Assembly: GCF_963664415.1 (NCBI RefSeq)
Contig: NZ_OY761445.1
Location: 1,638,501-1,702,500, forward strand
Length of the DNA stretch: 64,000 bases
Reading direction: 5' to 3'
Source: an uncultured Desulfobacter sp.
GTDB lineage: Bacteria > Desulfobacterota > Desulfobacteria > Desulfobacterales > Desulfobacteraceae
Positions 26,301-34,776 of this stretch are shown here, in pieces. Position numbers and translations under genes: made by a program. Numbering within the stretch: the first letter of the stretch is position 1; each line of letters starts with the position of its first letter. Under the pieces are notes generated by a model that saw only the letters and a program-made list of their open reading frames with translations, had not been told where the DNA came from and made no database searches.

Positions 26301-27371
26301 TTAGTGGAGGATTCGGACACCTATGCCAGACCGATCTGTAAGGCGCATTACGCCGTTTTCAATGACGAACCCCTCATCCACCATGTCTCTGGCAAGGTCA
26401 AGGCTTCCGTCAAGATCCAGGTACCGGGTGGCAGGGCTTGCAAAGGCGGCATGCAGGGCTGCGGCAATGCTTACACGGCTTTCGTCCATGCATCCCCACA
26501 TCACGCCAATGCCGCAACGCCGGGCGATTTGGGCAATTTCAAGGCCCAGCGCAATGCCGCCGCATTTCATCAGCTTGATGTTGAATGATCCAAAGGGCCG
26601 GGGTGGATGGAGCAAGGCATAGGCGTCGGCAGGATTGTGCAGACATTCGTCAGCCATAGAAAAATTACGTTCATCTTCAGACAGCCCTGCCATGGACGCA
26701 GTCTGGTCCACATGGAGGGGCTGCTCCACAAATTCCAGGTTCGCTTCGCTTGTGCCTGCCAAAAATTTTTTATACTGATCCATGTCGTATCCCTGATTGG
26801 CGTCCACCCGGATGCGGACATCTTTACTTATGTGTGCCCTGAGGCGGCAAACCCGTTCGATGTCCTGATCCACATCCATACCTATTTTTATCTTAAGAAT
26901 CCTGAATCCCCGGCCGGTATATTCGTCGGCCTCGGCCAGCATCTCGTCAAGACTTTTAATGCCGATGGTGATGGATGTGGGCATGGCGGTGTGCACCCGT
27001 CCCAGAATCTCTACCAGGGGGCGGTCCAGGGCCTTGCCCATGAGATCGTACAGGGCAATATCCATGGCGGCCATGGCGGCAGGCGTTGCCGCCATCTTTG
27101 TTTCCATGGTTTTAAGCCGGGAAACGGCATCTACCAAATCCAACCCTTCAAAAAGGAGGCAGGCCTGTTCTTTTAACACCTTCTCACAGGCATCAATACT
27201 TTCATTGGTAACATCTTCAGCCGGGGAACCGGCCCCGATGCCCACAAGCCCTGTATCCGTTTCAAGAAGAACAAACAAATTTTCCGCATGGGTGAATGTA
27301 TCGTAGGCAATGGTGTAAGGGCGCGTCAATTCCAGGTTTTCCCTGGAAATTGTTACTTTTTTTATTTTCAT
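26301..27371 (-). CDS. dgcA: Dipeptide epimerase / DgcA-like enolase-superfamily enzyme
   Basis: A 356-residue enolase-superfamily protein with the N-terminal capping domain and TIM barrel. The catalytic lysine motif KIKIGM (LKIKIGM), metal ligands in RVDANQGYD, EFVEQP and SMADECLHN, and the opposite KxK-type lysine in NIKLMKCGG are all visible. This arrangement matches L-Ala-D/L-Glu epimerases and the related DgcA enzymes that act on cyclised or N-substituted glutamate. It sits directly upstream of the DUF1611 gene, the pair typical of DgcA-DgcN. ATG at 27371 has GGTG upstream. Substrate cannot be fixed from sequence: dipeptide from peptidoglycan recycling or a glutamate derivative. Confidence 0.8.
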   Translation of the reverse strand: MKIKKVTISRENLELTRPYTIAYDTFTHAENLFVLLETDTGLVGIGAGSPAEDVTNESIDACEKVLKEQACLLFEGLDLVDAVSRLKTMETKMAATPAAMAAMDIALYDLMGKALDRPLVEILGRVHTAMPTSITIGIKSLDEMLAEADEYTGRGFRILKIKIGMDVDQDIERVCRLRAHISKDVRIRVDANQGYDMDQYKKFLAGTSEANLEFVEQPLHVDQTASMAGLSEDERNFSMADECLHNPADAYALLHPPRPFGSFNIKLMKCGGIALGLEIAQIARRCGIGVMWGCMDESRVSIAAALHAAFASPATRYLDLDGSLDLARDMVDEGFVIENGVMRLTDRSGIGVRILH

Positions 27372-27529
27372 ATGATTTCACCTGATATGTTTGTTATGGT
27401 TGCATCGGGTCCCGGCAGAGGCCATGTCCATCAATCAACACACGTTTGATGACGGCGCCGGCTCCAGATTCTTGTTATTATGAAAATTATGTCAAGCGTT
27501 ATCTTAAGAATACTTTAGGAAGCCATACA

Positions 27530-28768
27530 ATGGAAAATGAAATTGTCATATACAACGGTACGCTTTTAACCATGGAACAGGGGTTGCCAGTCATTGAAAA
27601 CGCCATGGTCCGTATAAAGGGGAATAAAATTGCCCAATGCGGCCCGGCTGTCCCCGGCCAAAGCTATGAAGGGGCAACCCTGATTGATGCCTGTGGCGGA
27701 ATTATTATGCCCGGCTTTGTGAATGGACATACCCATACGCCCATGTCCATGTTCCGGGGGCTGGCCGACGACCTGCCCCTGGATGTCTGGCTCCATGAAC
27801 ATATTTTCCCTGCCGAGGCAAGGGACGTAAACCCGGAATCCGTAGCGCAATGGGCGGCCCACTCCTGCCGGGAAATGCTGGCCGGCGGCATCACCACATG
27901 CTGCGACGGTTATTTTTTTGAAAGCCATGCGGCACAGGCCATGGCAGCCACCGGTATCCGGGCCGTGGCCGGACAGGGCGTGATTGACTACCCTGCCCCA
28001 GGCGTTCCTGATCCGTCCAACAATATAGGTCTTGCAAAGGAATTTATCGAACGTACCCGGCCCCTCTCCCCCCGGGTGACCCCCTCGGTTTTCTGCCACT
28101 CACCCTACACCTGCTCAAAACAGACACTTGTTGCAGGAAAAACCCTTGCCCGGGACCATGGGGTTCTGTTCCAAATCCATGCGGCAGAGACCCGGGCCGA
28201 ACCGGGTATGATCAAAGGCAACAACGATCTGTCCGTAATCGCTTATCTGGACAACCTGGGCATCCTTGATCCGGACACCCTTTTAGTCCACTGCGTGTGG
28301 GTGGATGAAAAGGATATTGAAATCATTGCCAAACGGGGGTGCGGAGTAATCCACTGCCCGGAATCCAATATGAAACTGGCATCCGGGGTAGCACCGGTAC
28401 CGGACATGACCGCCGCCGGTCTGACTGTAGGTCTTGGCACGGACGGGTGCGCATCCAACAACGATCAGGATATGTTTTCCGAAATGGACACAGCGGCCAA
28501 ACTGCATAAGGCGGTGCGCCTGGATCCCTGCGTCATGGATGCCCGAACCTGTCTGAAAATGGCCACCATTGACGGGGCAAAGGCCCTGGGAATGGGTGAT
28601 GTCACAGGTTCCATACGTCCGGGGAAGGCTGCGGACATCATTGTAGTGGACACAACCGGTCTTCACATGACCCCCATGCATGACCCTTATTCAGGGATCG
28701 TCTATGCAGCAAGGGCTTCGGATGTCCTTTTGGTGATGGTGGACGGCAACGTACGCTTTGAAAAATAG
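27530..28768 (+). CDS. Amidohydrolase, S-adenosylhomocysteine/methylthioadenosine deaminase family
   Basis: A 412-residue metallo-dependent hydrolase. Metal and catalytic residues appear in order: HTHTPMSM, the His of IHAAETR, the His of LVHCVW with the following Glu-containing segment, and the Asp of GLGTDGCASNND. A composite beta-sandwich flanks the barrel (PGKAADIIVVD). This is the MtaD/SsnA/TrzN-like branch; most members deaminate 5-methylthioadenosine or S-adenosylhomocysteine. The upstream frame (27446) has non-homologous sequence, while ATG 27530 has AGGA nine bases upstream. Transcribed divergently from the epimerase pair; 158 bp between them must hold both promoters. Confidence 0.88.
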   Translation: MENEIVIYNGTLLTMEQGLPVIENAMVRIKGNKIAQCGPAVPGQSYEGATLIDACGGIIMPGFVNGHTHTPMSMFRGLADDLPLDVWLHEHIFPAEARDVNPESVAQWAAHSCREMLAGGITTCCDGYFFESHAAQAMAATGIRAVAGQGVIDYPAPGVPDPSNNIGLAKEFIERTRPLSPRVTPSVFCHSPYTCSKQTLVAGKTLARDHGVLFQIHAAETRAEPGMIKGNNDLSVIAYLDNLGILDPDTLLVHCVWVDEKDIEIIAKRGCGVIHCPESNMKLASGVAPVPDMTAAGLTVGLGTDGCASNNDQDMFSEMDTAAKLHKAVRLDPCVMDARTCLKMATIDGAKALGMGDVTGSIRPGKAADIIVVDTTGLHMTPMHDPYSGIVYAARASDVLLVMVDGNVRFEK

Positions 28769-28800
28769 GATACCGACCCAGTCATTGGAACCGGACAGGC

Positions 28801-28858
28801 GGGTAAATCTGGAGACACTTTACCTATTTGGGTAAATCTGGGGACACTTTACCTATTT
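28801..28858 (+). repeat. Two tandem 29-bp REP-like units left of RAYT copy 1
   Basis: GGGTAAATCTGGAGACACTT and GGGTAAATCTGGGGACACTT start the two copies, both continuing TACCTATTT. The GGGGACAC/GTGTCCCC core occurs inverted on the other side of the transposase gene (29559-29589). Such flanking inverted REPs are typical of RAYT loci. Confidence 0.85.
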
Positions 28859-28895
28859 ATTGACAAAAGTTAGATGACATGCTTAACTTCATCTC

Positions 28896-29558
28896 ATGGC
28901 ACGAATGGCAAGAGCAGTGGCGCCGGGTTTCCCCCATCACATTACACAAAGGGGAAATAGAAGGCAGCAGACATTTTTCAGGGATCAGGACTTTAAAGCC
29001 TATCTGGCTTTGATGGCGGAATGGTGTTTGAACTATAAGGTTGATATATGGGCCTATTGCCTGATGCCCAATCACATTCACCTTATCGCAGTTCCTGAAA
29101 CCAAGGATGGATTAAATCTGGCCGTCGGGGAGGCACACCGGCGATATACGAGAATGATCAATTTCAGGGAAGGCTGGCGCGGTCATCTATGGCAGGGGAG
29201 GTTCGCATCATTTATCATGGAAGAAAGTTACTTGCTGGCATGCACGAGGTATATTGAGTATAATCCTGTCCGTGCCGGTCTGGTAAAACGTCCTGAGGAT
29301 TGGAAATGGAGCAGCGCCGGGGCACATATGGATGAGAAGGATGACATTCTTGTCAAAACAAGACCTTTGCTTGAAATTGTTAACACATCCTGGGTAGATT
29401 TTTTATCCTCTGACATTAAAGAATCTGAAATCGAATTGTTCAGAAAGCATGAACGTAACGGCCGACCGTTGGGAAAAACGACTTTTGTAAAGCAATTGGA
29501 GACTATTTTAAACAGACGACTCAGACCAAAGAAGCCAGGCCGGAAGAAAAATGCGTAA
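28896..29558 (+). CDS. REP-associated tyrosine transposase (RAYT), copy 1, intact
   Basis: A 220-residue Y1-type transposase of the IS200/RAYT group. The catalytic HUH motif is NHIHLI, the tyrosine is expected in the segment around YLLACTRYIEYNPVRAGL, and WSSA is a typical family end. RAYTs cut single-stranded REP hairpins; here REP-like repeats flank the gene on both sides. ATG at 28896 is the first good start. The basic tail RLRPKKPGRKKNA is complete here but lost in copy 2 at 36583, which is ~98-99% identical. Confidence 0.92.
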   Translation: MARMARAVAPGFPHHITQRGNRRQQTFFRDQDFKAYLALMAEWCLNYKVDIWAYCLMPNHIHLIAVPETKDGLNLAVGEAHRRYTRMINFREGWRGHLWQGRFASFIMEESYLLACTRYIEYNPVRAGLVKRPEDWKWSSAGAHMDEKDDILVKTRPLLEIVNTSWVDFLSSDIKESEIELFRKHERNGRPLGKTTFVKQLETILNRRLRPKKPGRKKNA

Positions 29559-29589
29559 GGTGTCCCCAGATTGATGTCCCCAGATTGAC
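29559..29589 (-). repeat. Inverted REP-like units right of RAYT copy 1
   Basis: GGTGTCCCCAGATTGA followed by TGTCCCCAGATTGAC: two short units in reverse orientation to the pair at 28801-28858. Confidence 0.75.
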
Positions 29590-29594
29590 ATATC

Positions 29595-29868
29595 CAAAGG
29601 CACATCAAGATCAAAAGCGATGCAAATCCTTTTGACCCGGATCATCAACAATACTTCCGGGCAAGACGGGTAAAGCCAAAGGTCATTCCCGTCACAGTGG
29701 CCGAGAAAATATGTAATGGAATAACTGTAAATTTCAGCATAGGCAAGAGAAAACAGCCGGGCGGCCCTGCAAGGCTTAGCCTTAGAAATGCTTGAGCCGT
29801 ATGACGGGAAACTGTCACGTACGGTTCTGAGGGGGGAAAGGAACTGGAAAGTTCCTGACCTACCCGAT
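29595..29868 (+). mobile_element. 3' remnant of a group II intron
   Basis: Begins in a short frame resembling the C-terminus of intron-encoded proteins (HIKIKSDANPFDP...QYF at 29601) and ends with the RNA domains. Domain V is complete at 29794-29827 (GAGCCGTATGACGGGAAACT, then GTCACGTACGGTTC), followed by a domain-VI-like hairpin and the end CTACCCGAT near 29868. The reverse transcriptase and 5' domains are missing; the left border is the RAYT/REP copy, whose insertion or recombination probably removed them. Confidence 0.8.
29794..29827 (+). ncRNA. Group II intron domain V (remnant intron)
   Basis: 34-nt hairpin: GAGCCGTATGA/ACGTACGGTTC lower stem with a GAAA-type tip (CGGGAAACTG). It is the most conserved catalytic piece of group II introns and marks the 3' end of the fragment. 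Confidence 0.85.
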
Positions 29869-29903
29869 CTCTAATATCCACGGTCAAAAAGGGAACTTTA
29901 GAC

Positions 29904-30338
29904 ATGGAACAACGAATAAGCGTTGTGACAATAGGCGTCACCAACTTGGCTCTTTCACAAAGATTTTACGAGAAAGGGTTGGGGTGGACTATCGGTTCTA
30001 CGGCTGAGCAAATCAAATTTTTTCAACTTAATGGATTGATTTTTGCGCTTTATCCAATAGATGCGTTAGCTGAAGATGCGCAAGTCCCAAATACAAATAA
30101 ACGAACAGATTTTTCGGGGGTAACACTTGCATATTGTGCCCGATCCAAAGAAGAGGTTAACGAAGTCCTTAGGCGGGCAGAAAATGCAGGGGCTCGTATA
30201 ACCAAACCTGCGCAGGATGTTTTTTGGGGTGGATACTCCGGGTATTTCGCTGACCCAGATGATCATCTTTGGGAAGTTGCATACAATCCGTTCTGGAGAA
30301 TAGATGAGAAAGGCAATGTATTCTTGGAAGCCCCTTAG
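29904..30338 (+). CDS. VOC-superfamily (glyoxalase-like) protein
   Basis: A 144-residue single VOC domain with two beta-alpha-beta-beta-beta modules: VVTIGVTNLALSQRFYEKGLGW at the start (shown in part), and GGYSGYFADPDDHLWEVAYNP at the end, where the His/Glu pair of HLWEV is the usual metal-ligand position. The family includes lyases, antibiotic-binding proteins and dioxygenases; this member is unassigned. The ribosome site AGGGAAC is ~9 bases before ATG. It sits between an intron remnant and a larger intron, so it may have lost its original neighbours, but the gene appears intact. Confidence 0.85.
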   Translation: MEQRISVVTIGVTNLALSQRFYEKGLGWTIGSTAEQIKFFQLNGLIFALYPIDALAEDAQVPNTNKRTDFSGVTLAYCARSKEEVNEVLRRAENAGARITKPAQDVFWGGYSGYFADPDDHLWEVAYNPFWRIDEKGNVFLEAP

Positions 30339-30365
30339 TGTGTCAGGATTGTGCCCAACGAATAA

Positions 30366-30440
30366 GGATAGATCGTGTGAGGAACGAACCACGATCTTAT
30401 CCGATTGTTGAACAAGCCCGGCCCAAATGAGCCGGGTTTC
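30366..30440 (+). terminator. Two hairpins after the VOC gene
   Basis: First: GGATAGATCGTG with CACGATCTTATCC (30366-30402). Second: CCCGGC-ccaaatga-GCCGGG (30417-30437) followed by TTT, a plausible rho-independent terminator for the VOC gene. Confidence 0.6.
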
Positions 30441-30543
30441 CATATATATGAAAATATCTTTTTGGGGATTAAGGATCTGTAAATCGGGGGGCTAAATCGG
30501 GGTAGAGTAGGAGCCAGGGCGCGTAGCCCAGGCTCCCCTCATC

Positions 30544-30576
30544 AAACCGTGCATACGGTTTTCCCGTACACGGCTT
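30544..30576 (-). ncRNA. Group II intron domain V (outer intron)
   Basis: AAGCCGTGTACGGGAAAACC then GTATGCACGGTTT: a 33-nt domain V hairpin downstream of the outer reverse-transcriptase stop, followed by a long GC-rich domain VI hairpin (GGGGAGCCTGGGC... GCCCTGGCTCC). Confidence 0.8.
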
Positions 30577-30599
30577 TCCGATGTTCTTCATTGTAAGGC

Positions 30600-31117
30600 T
30601 TACGCCCTTTTCCATTTTGCGTAAGTTGGAATTCTATACAAATACAACTTGTTGTAAAGAAAATCTGTAGAGAACCGTTTATACCCATTTGTCCGGGTAC
30701 GAACTTTATGCCGTATACATAAATGTTTACGGACCCTTTCTTCGGTAAACCATTTGACCCGAGCCAACACTTTCGTGCTGTGCTTATAATGGAAATAGGC
30801 TGACCATCCTTGGATCGCATAGTTGATCTCATCAATCAAATTTGGCACCGACACCGGTGTCCTGCGGCGGTGAGTTAGTCTTTTCACCGTAGCCTTGATA
30901 CGCTCTTCCGAGCGTTTGGATGGTTCAGTATGCGGATACCACTTCCCGCTTCGGGGACTGCGTCTCATTTGAAATCGAAACCCAAGGAAATCAAAGCTGT
31001 CTTGATAGGCATTGACTATCTTGGTCTTCTGATCATTCATCTTGAGTCCACATCTATCCAGAACCATCTTTACCATTTGTATAGATGTGTCTGTTTTACC
31101 TTTACAGAGTATCACAC
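30600..31117 (-). pseudogene. Outer intron reverse transcriptase/maturase, C-terminal part
   Basis: The frame resumes after the inserted intron with VILCKGKTD, the residues that directly follow the YADD active site, then KTKIVNA...FDFLGFRF (end of the palm/thumb region) and a group II maturase domain (IQGWSAYFHYKHST, FTEERVRKHL). The residues encoded upstream of 31117 in the same frame belong to the inserted intron's RNA domains and are not protein. Joined to 35747-36083 it restores YADDC-VILCKG exactly. Confidence 0.9.
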
Positions 31118-31157
31118 GTCGAGTAGCCCGAGGGAACCGCCCCCTCAGGCTCTCACA

Positions 31158-31191
31158 GAATCGGACGTGAACGTCTCCGCTCATCCGGCTC
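31158..31191 (-). ncRNA. Group II intron domain V (inner intron)
   Basis: GAGCCGGATGAGCGGAGACG then TTCACGTCCGATTC: a canonical 34-nt domain V. Domain VI (GAGAGCCTGAGGGGG ... CCCTCGGGCT) follows and leads to the 3' splice site at 31118. Confidence 0.9.
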
Positions 31192-31203
31192 CTATTGACC
31201 AGC

Positions 31204-32013
31204 CTATGCATAGAGCAATCGCCAATGGGCAAACAAATTTGGCTGTCTTCGTGCAATTCGTTCCAGCCATTGACTTGCCCTTCTTCGATGTCCTCTAAAA
31301 CGTTTGTATTTCCTTGTTGCCCAAATCACCAATCGGCGATCAAGACACCTTAAGGCCGGGTATAACGCAGATTTATAAAACCTGCCATAATAGTTAATCC
31401 AGCCTTGAATGACAGGATTGAACATTTGGGCTAAATCCTCCAGGCTCTTGTCGCTGCGCCTGGGCCAATTCCACTTTCGTGAGGTTTGTCGAATTGCTTT
31501 TGCTGCTTTATTGCTTATGGCAGGAGAGAAATTAATGAAGAATTTTCCCCATCGGCTTTTTGATCTTCGAGCACGAAAAGTATAACCCAGAAAATCAAAG
31601 CTTGTCAGGGAATAATCCTTTTGCCGGTCTGTATCCTTGCAGTAGACGATTTTTGTCTTTTCCGGATGCAGTTCCAGCCCCACACTCTCCATTCGCTCGT
31701 TCAGCTTTCTCAGCAAATATTCTGCCTGGGCAAGGCTTTTACAATGGCAGACTGCATCATCCGCATAGCGTTCAAACGGTATGGTCGGATATTCCCTCTC
31801 CATCCAGTTGTCGAATGCATAATGCAAAAAGAGATTAGCCAGCAAGGGACTGATAACACCGCCTTGCGGGGTTCCCTTCTTTGGATAGAATAGTGTGCGA
31901 TCTGTCATCATCACCGGGGCTTTCAGCCACCGTTCTATATACAGAATCACCCACTTGATATCCGTGTGATACCGAACTGCTCTCATCAAAAGATCATGAT
32001 CAATATTATCGAA
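31204..32013 (-). pseudogene. Inner intron reverse transcriptase/maturase, C-terminal part
   Basis: Continues FDNIDHDLLMRAV (the motif right after the RT catalytic Asp of block 3), then GTPQGGVISPLLANL, the active site FERYADDAVCHC, and the C-terminal maturase helices (IQGWINYYGRF, RLVIWATRKYKRFRGH). Residues before FDNID in this frame come from the recombinase element. Combined with 34777-35274 it gives an uninterrupted protein of about 435 residues, so the gene was intact until the element inserted. No further frameshift is seen in it. Confidence 0.92.
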
Positions 32014-32084
32014 GGAACACACGACACACTACCCACCTCGACGGTTTTCCGCCTAAAGTAACGATAACAAAAAATCTTCATCCA

Positions 32085-32537
32085 TTGGAGGGGAAAGCCC
32101 TTGATGTCCTCAGTTGGCTTCACAGAAATGGGATTTTACATTTGACCCTGGTTTTACCTGATGGCACGAGATCCTATATACCTGCTGATTGGACAAATCT
32201 GGGCGACATTTGCCCCCAATTCAAAGCAACAGACAACCGGAAACAGACGGATCTAATTGCCTCAAGATCGAACTTACTACAGGTACGGAAGATAGTAGAT
32301 ACCCTCCTCTCAAAAATATATCCTTCAAAGCATAAGTCTGAAACCGCTTTAAAGGAGGGACATAACCATGCAAAAGCAATTGGAACTTTGGCCCGATCAG
32401 GAGGAGCAGAAAACTCAAGAAATCTGGAACAATCTCAATCTTCAACAGAAGAAAAAAATCATAACCATTCTATCACGTCTTGTCAGCAAATGTGTCTACT
32501 TGAAAAAAACAAATCAAACCAGGGAGGCGGATCATGA
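32085..32537 (+). CDS. DUF5372-like small protein of the recombinase element
   Basis: A 150-residue frame starting with TTG. Its first ~40 residues (HPLEGKALDVLSW... PDGTRSYIPADWT) resemble DUF5372 proteins that accompany recombinases or transposases; similarity begins about nine codons before the TTG, where no standard start codon exists, so the true start is uncertain. The C-terminal ~60 residues overlap, in another frame, the 58-residue gene with the better ribosome site and may be unconserved. Function unknown; possibly a DNA-binding helper. Confidence 0.55.
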   Translation: MEGKALDVLSWLHRNGILHLTLVLPDGTRSYIPADWTNLGDICPQFKATDNRKQTDLIASRSNLLQVRKIVDTLLSKIYPSKHKSETALKEGHNHAKAIGTLARSGGAENSRNLEQSQSSTEEKNHNHSITSCQQMCLLEKNKSNQGGGS

Positions 32538-32544
32538 TGAATAA
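32368..32544 (+). CDS. 58-residue protein preceding the recombinase
   Basis: Starts at an ATG with a near-perfect AAAGGAGGG eight bases upstream, MQKQLELWPDQEEQ..., is Gln/Glu/Lys-rich and helical (NNLNLQQKKKIITILSRLV), and overlaps the recombinase start by 11 bp. Small genes of this form regularly sit between the DUF5372-like gene and the recombinase in such elements; it may be a directionality or assembly partner, which is inference. It overlaps the 32085 frame, so one of the two may be spurious at its 3' end. Confidence 0.65.
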   Translation: MQKQLELWPDQEEQKTQEIWNNLNLQQKKKIITILSRLVSKCVYLKKTNQTREADHDE

Positions 32545-34747
32545 TCAAAAAATTAAGCCGGACCACTTGCAACGGACCGCCTATATTTATATCAGACAGT
32601 CAACCGCCGCCCAAGTCGAATTTAATCGAGAATCCACTGAAAGGCAGTACAAACTCAAGGACAGAGCAGTTGATCTGGGCTGGACAGAACGACAAATTCG
32701 AATAATTGATCAAGATTTGGCTCAATCCGGTTCCAGTACTTCACAACGTAAAGGTTTTGGTGAAATGATCTCAGAAGTCGCCCTTGGAAAAGTTGGTTTG
32801 ATCCTGTCCATTGAGGTATCAAGGGTTGCACGGAACAACTCTGATTGGTACAGATTACTTGATCTGTGCAGCGTAACCAACACACTTATCGGCGACAGTG
32901 ACGGTCTCTACCATCCGGGGCTTTTTAATGACAGACTTTTACTGGGCATGAAAGGTACTATGGCCGAGGCAGAACTTCATGTCATTCGAGCCAGATTAGA
33001 AGGTGGTATCCGGAATAAAGCTGCCAAAGGGGAATTGCGCCGGGGGCTGCCGGTCGGCTTTATCTGGGGTGATCAGGATGGAGAAGTTTTAATGCATCCC
33101 GATCAGGCCGTTACCGGAGCCATTCATACTGTTTTTGAAAAATTTACGCATATGGGGTCTGTCCGGCAAGTATGGCTATGGTTTCGATCAAACAAATTAC
33201 TATTTCCGTTGCAAACCATCCTTCTTCCGGAAATTAAATGGGTGACGGCCAGCTACCATGCAATCCATTCTGTTATGACGAATCCTGTATATGCCGGGGC
33301 TTATACCTATGGTAAAACAAAACAAGAATGCGTTATCGACGAAACCGGCCAGGTTAAAAAACGAACCAAGCGGTTACCTCAATCCCAATGGGCGGTATTA
33401 ATCCATGACCATCACAAGGGGTTTATCGACTGGAAGACCTATGAAATGAATCAAGCCCGAATTGCTAAAAATACTCGGCCGGTACCTCATAAAACCACTG
33501 GTGCCGTCAGAGAAGGAGCGGCTTTGTTGCAAGGACTTGCCACCTGTGGGAAATGTGGACGTAGGCTTAAAGTATATTACCAAGGAAAGAACTCCAGCCC
33601 CGGATACTATTGTGCTGCCAATAACATTGTAGAAGGCCGGGCAAAATACTGCATGCGTGTCGGAGGTGTAAAAATTGACACCGTAGTTGCCGACGCCTTC
33701 TTGAATACGATTACACCTGCTGCCATGGATGCAATCTTGCTCGCCGAAAAGAACATTAAAACTGAACATGACGCAGCTTTAAATCAATGGCGGTTACATA
33801 TTGAACGGCTTCAATATGAAGCAGATAGAGCAGAACGTCGTTTCCAAGCAGTAGAGCCGGAAAATCGTCTGGTTGCCCGCACTCTTGAGAATCAATGGGA
33901 AACATGTCTTCACCAACTTCAGGCTGCAAAAAATGAATTTGAACAATGTCAAAGACAACGGCCAGAAGCGCTAACACCTGAACAACGTGATCATATCCAT
34001 ACACTCAGTAAAGACATAAAGCTGGTTTGGCAGGCTCCAACGACGACGTACCGGGACAAAAAAGAATTGCTTCAAATTTTATTGCAAGAGGTAAATATCA
34101 GTGTGGATCGCACCCTGAATACTGCCCACCTGATTATACGATGGCAGACAGATGCAGTTACTGAAATTGATATGAACCTTCCTAAAAGAAATTCTCCAAC
34201 GATCCGAACCGCACAAGACACTATTGATCTTGTGCGCCGTCTTGCAGTTCATTATAATGATGCAATGATTGCTGGTATTTTAAACAGGCAGGGCAGACAG
34301 ACCGCCCGGGGTCATAGGTTTACAGCAAATAGGGTTGGTAATCTACGTCGGCACTGGAATATTCCCAAATTTGATCCAACGAGTGTTTCTCCTGATGAAG
34401 GTGAACTGGTAACCGTTCAAAAAGCAGCTGAAATTCTTGACGTCGCCTCTGGAACAGTCCACCGTTGGCTCTTAGACGGCTTTATTGCCGGAGAGCAAAT
34501 CACACCAGGAGCCCCGTGGCGTATTCGGATGACAGAGGATTTAAAATCCCGCTTCGTTCAACAGCCTCCCGAGGGTTATGTCACCATGAAAGAGGCTAAA
34601 AAATTACTCGGTGTCTCACGCCAAACGGTATTGCATCGTGTAAAATCCGGCAAGCTACCTGCTGTCCATGTGCGCAAAGGAAAACAAATGGGTTTATATA
34701 TCAAGGTGATAGACAAACAGATGGATCTTTTTAATCAACTTTCATGA
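32534..34747 (+). CDS. Large serine recombinase with two C-terminal excisionase-like HTH domains
   Basis: A 737-residue recombinase. The resolvase catalytic domain has its nucleophile Ser in YIRQSTAAQV (~residue 23), the helices EVSRVARNNSDW and AELHVIRARLEGG. A recombinase domain follows (~190-300), then a zinc ribbon (CGKCGRRL...YYC...C, ~340-380) and a coiled coil (~400-500). The C-terminus adds two helix-turn-helix units of the MerR/excisionase type: VTVQKAAEILDVASGTVHRW and VTMKEAKKLLGVSRQTVLHR. The coding sequence ends 27 bp before the element border. It should mediate both movement and target choice of the 2.8-kb element; intact. Confidence 0.93.
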   Translation: MMNNQKIKPDHLQRTAYIYIRQSTAAQVEFNRESTERQYKLKDRAVDLGWTERQIRIIDQDLAQSGSSTSQRKGFGEMISEVALGKVGLILSIEVSRVARNNSDWYRLLDLCSVTNTLIGDSDGLYHPGLFNDRLLLGMKGTMAEAELHVIRARLEGGIRNKAAKGELRRGLPVGFIWGDQDGEVLMHPDQAVTGAIHTVFEKFTHMGSVRQVWLWFRSNKLLFPLQTILLPEIKWVTASYHAIHSVMTNPVYAGAYTYGKTKQECVIDETGQVKKRTKRLPQSQWAVLIHDHHKGFIDWKTYEMNQARIAKNTRPVPHKTTGAVREGAALLQGLATCGKCGRRLKVYYQGKNSSPGYYCAANNIVEGRAKYCMRVGGVKIDTVVADAFLNTITPAAMDAILLAEKNIKTEHDAALNQWRLHIERLQYEADRAERRFQAVEPENRLVARTLENQWETCLHQLQAAKNEFEQCQRQRPEALTPEQRDHIHTLSKDIKLVWQAPTTTYRDKKELLQILLQEVNISVDRTLNTAHLIIRWQTDAVTEIDMNLPKRNSPTIRTAQDTIDLVRRLAVHYNDAMIAGILNRQGRQTARGHRFTANRVGNLRRHWNIPKFDPTSVSPDEGELVTVQKAAEILDVASGTVHRWLLDGFIAGEQITPGAPWRIRMTEDLKSRFVQQPPEGYVTMKEAKKLLGVSRQTVLHRVKSGKLPAVHVRKGKQMGLYIKVIDKQMDLFNQLS

Positions 34748-34776
34748 AAGGATGTGCAGTATGACGATGGCTCCAA

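Larger units (their letters stand above)
32014..34774. mobile_element. 2.8-kb serine-recombinase element inserted in the inner intron's RT gene
   Basis: Its borders are deduced from the split reverse-transcriptase gene: the codons ...DLDIKGF end at 34777 and FDNIDH... resumes at 32013, and a two-base TT (AA on the plus strand) is shared by both junctions, as expected of the 2-bp crossover core of serine recombinases. No target duplication or inverted terminal repeat is seen. Cargo: a DUF5372-like frame, a 58-residue frame and a 737-residue recombinase, all on the plus strand and overlapping each other, so it is a minimal self-moving unit. Confidence 0.85.
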
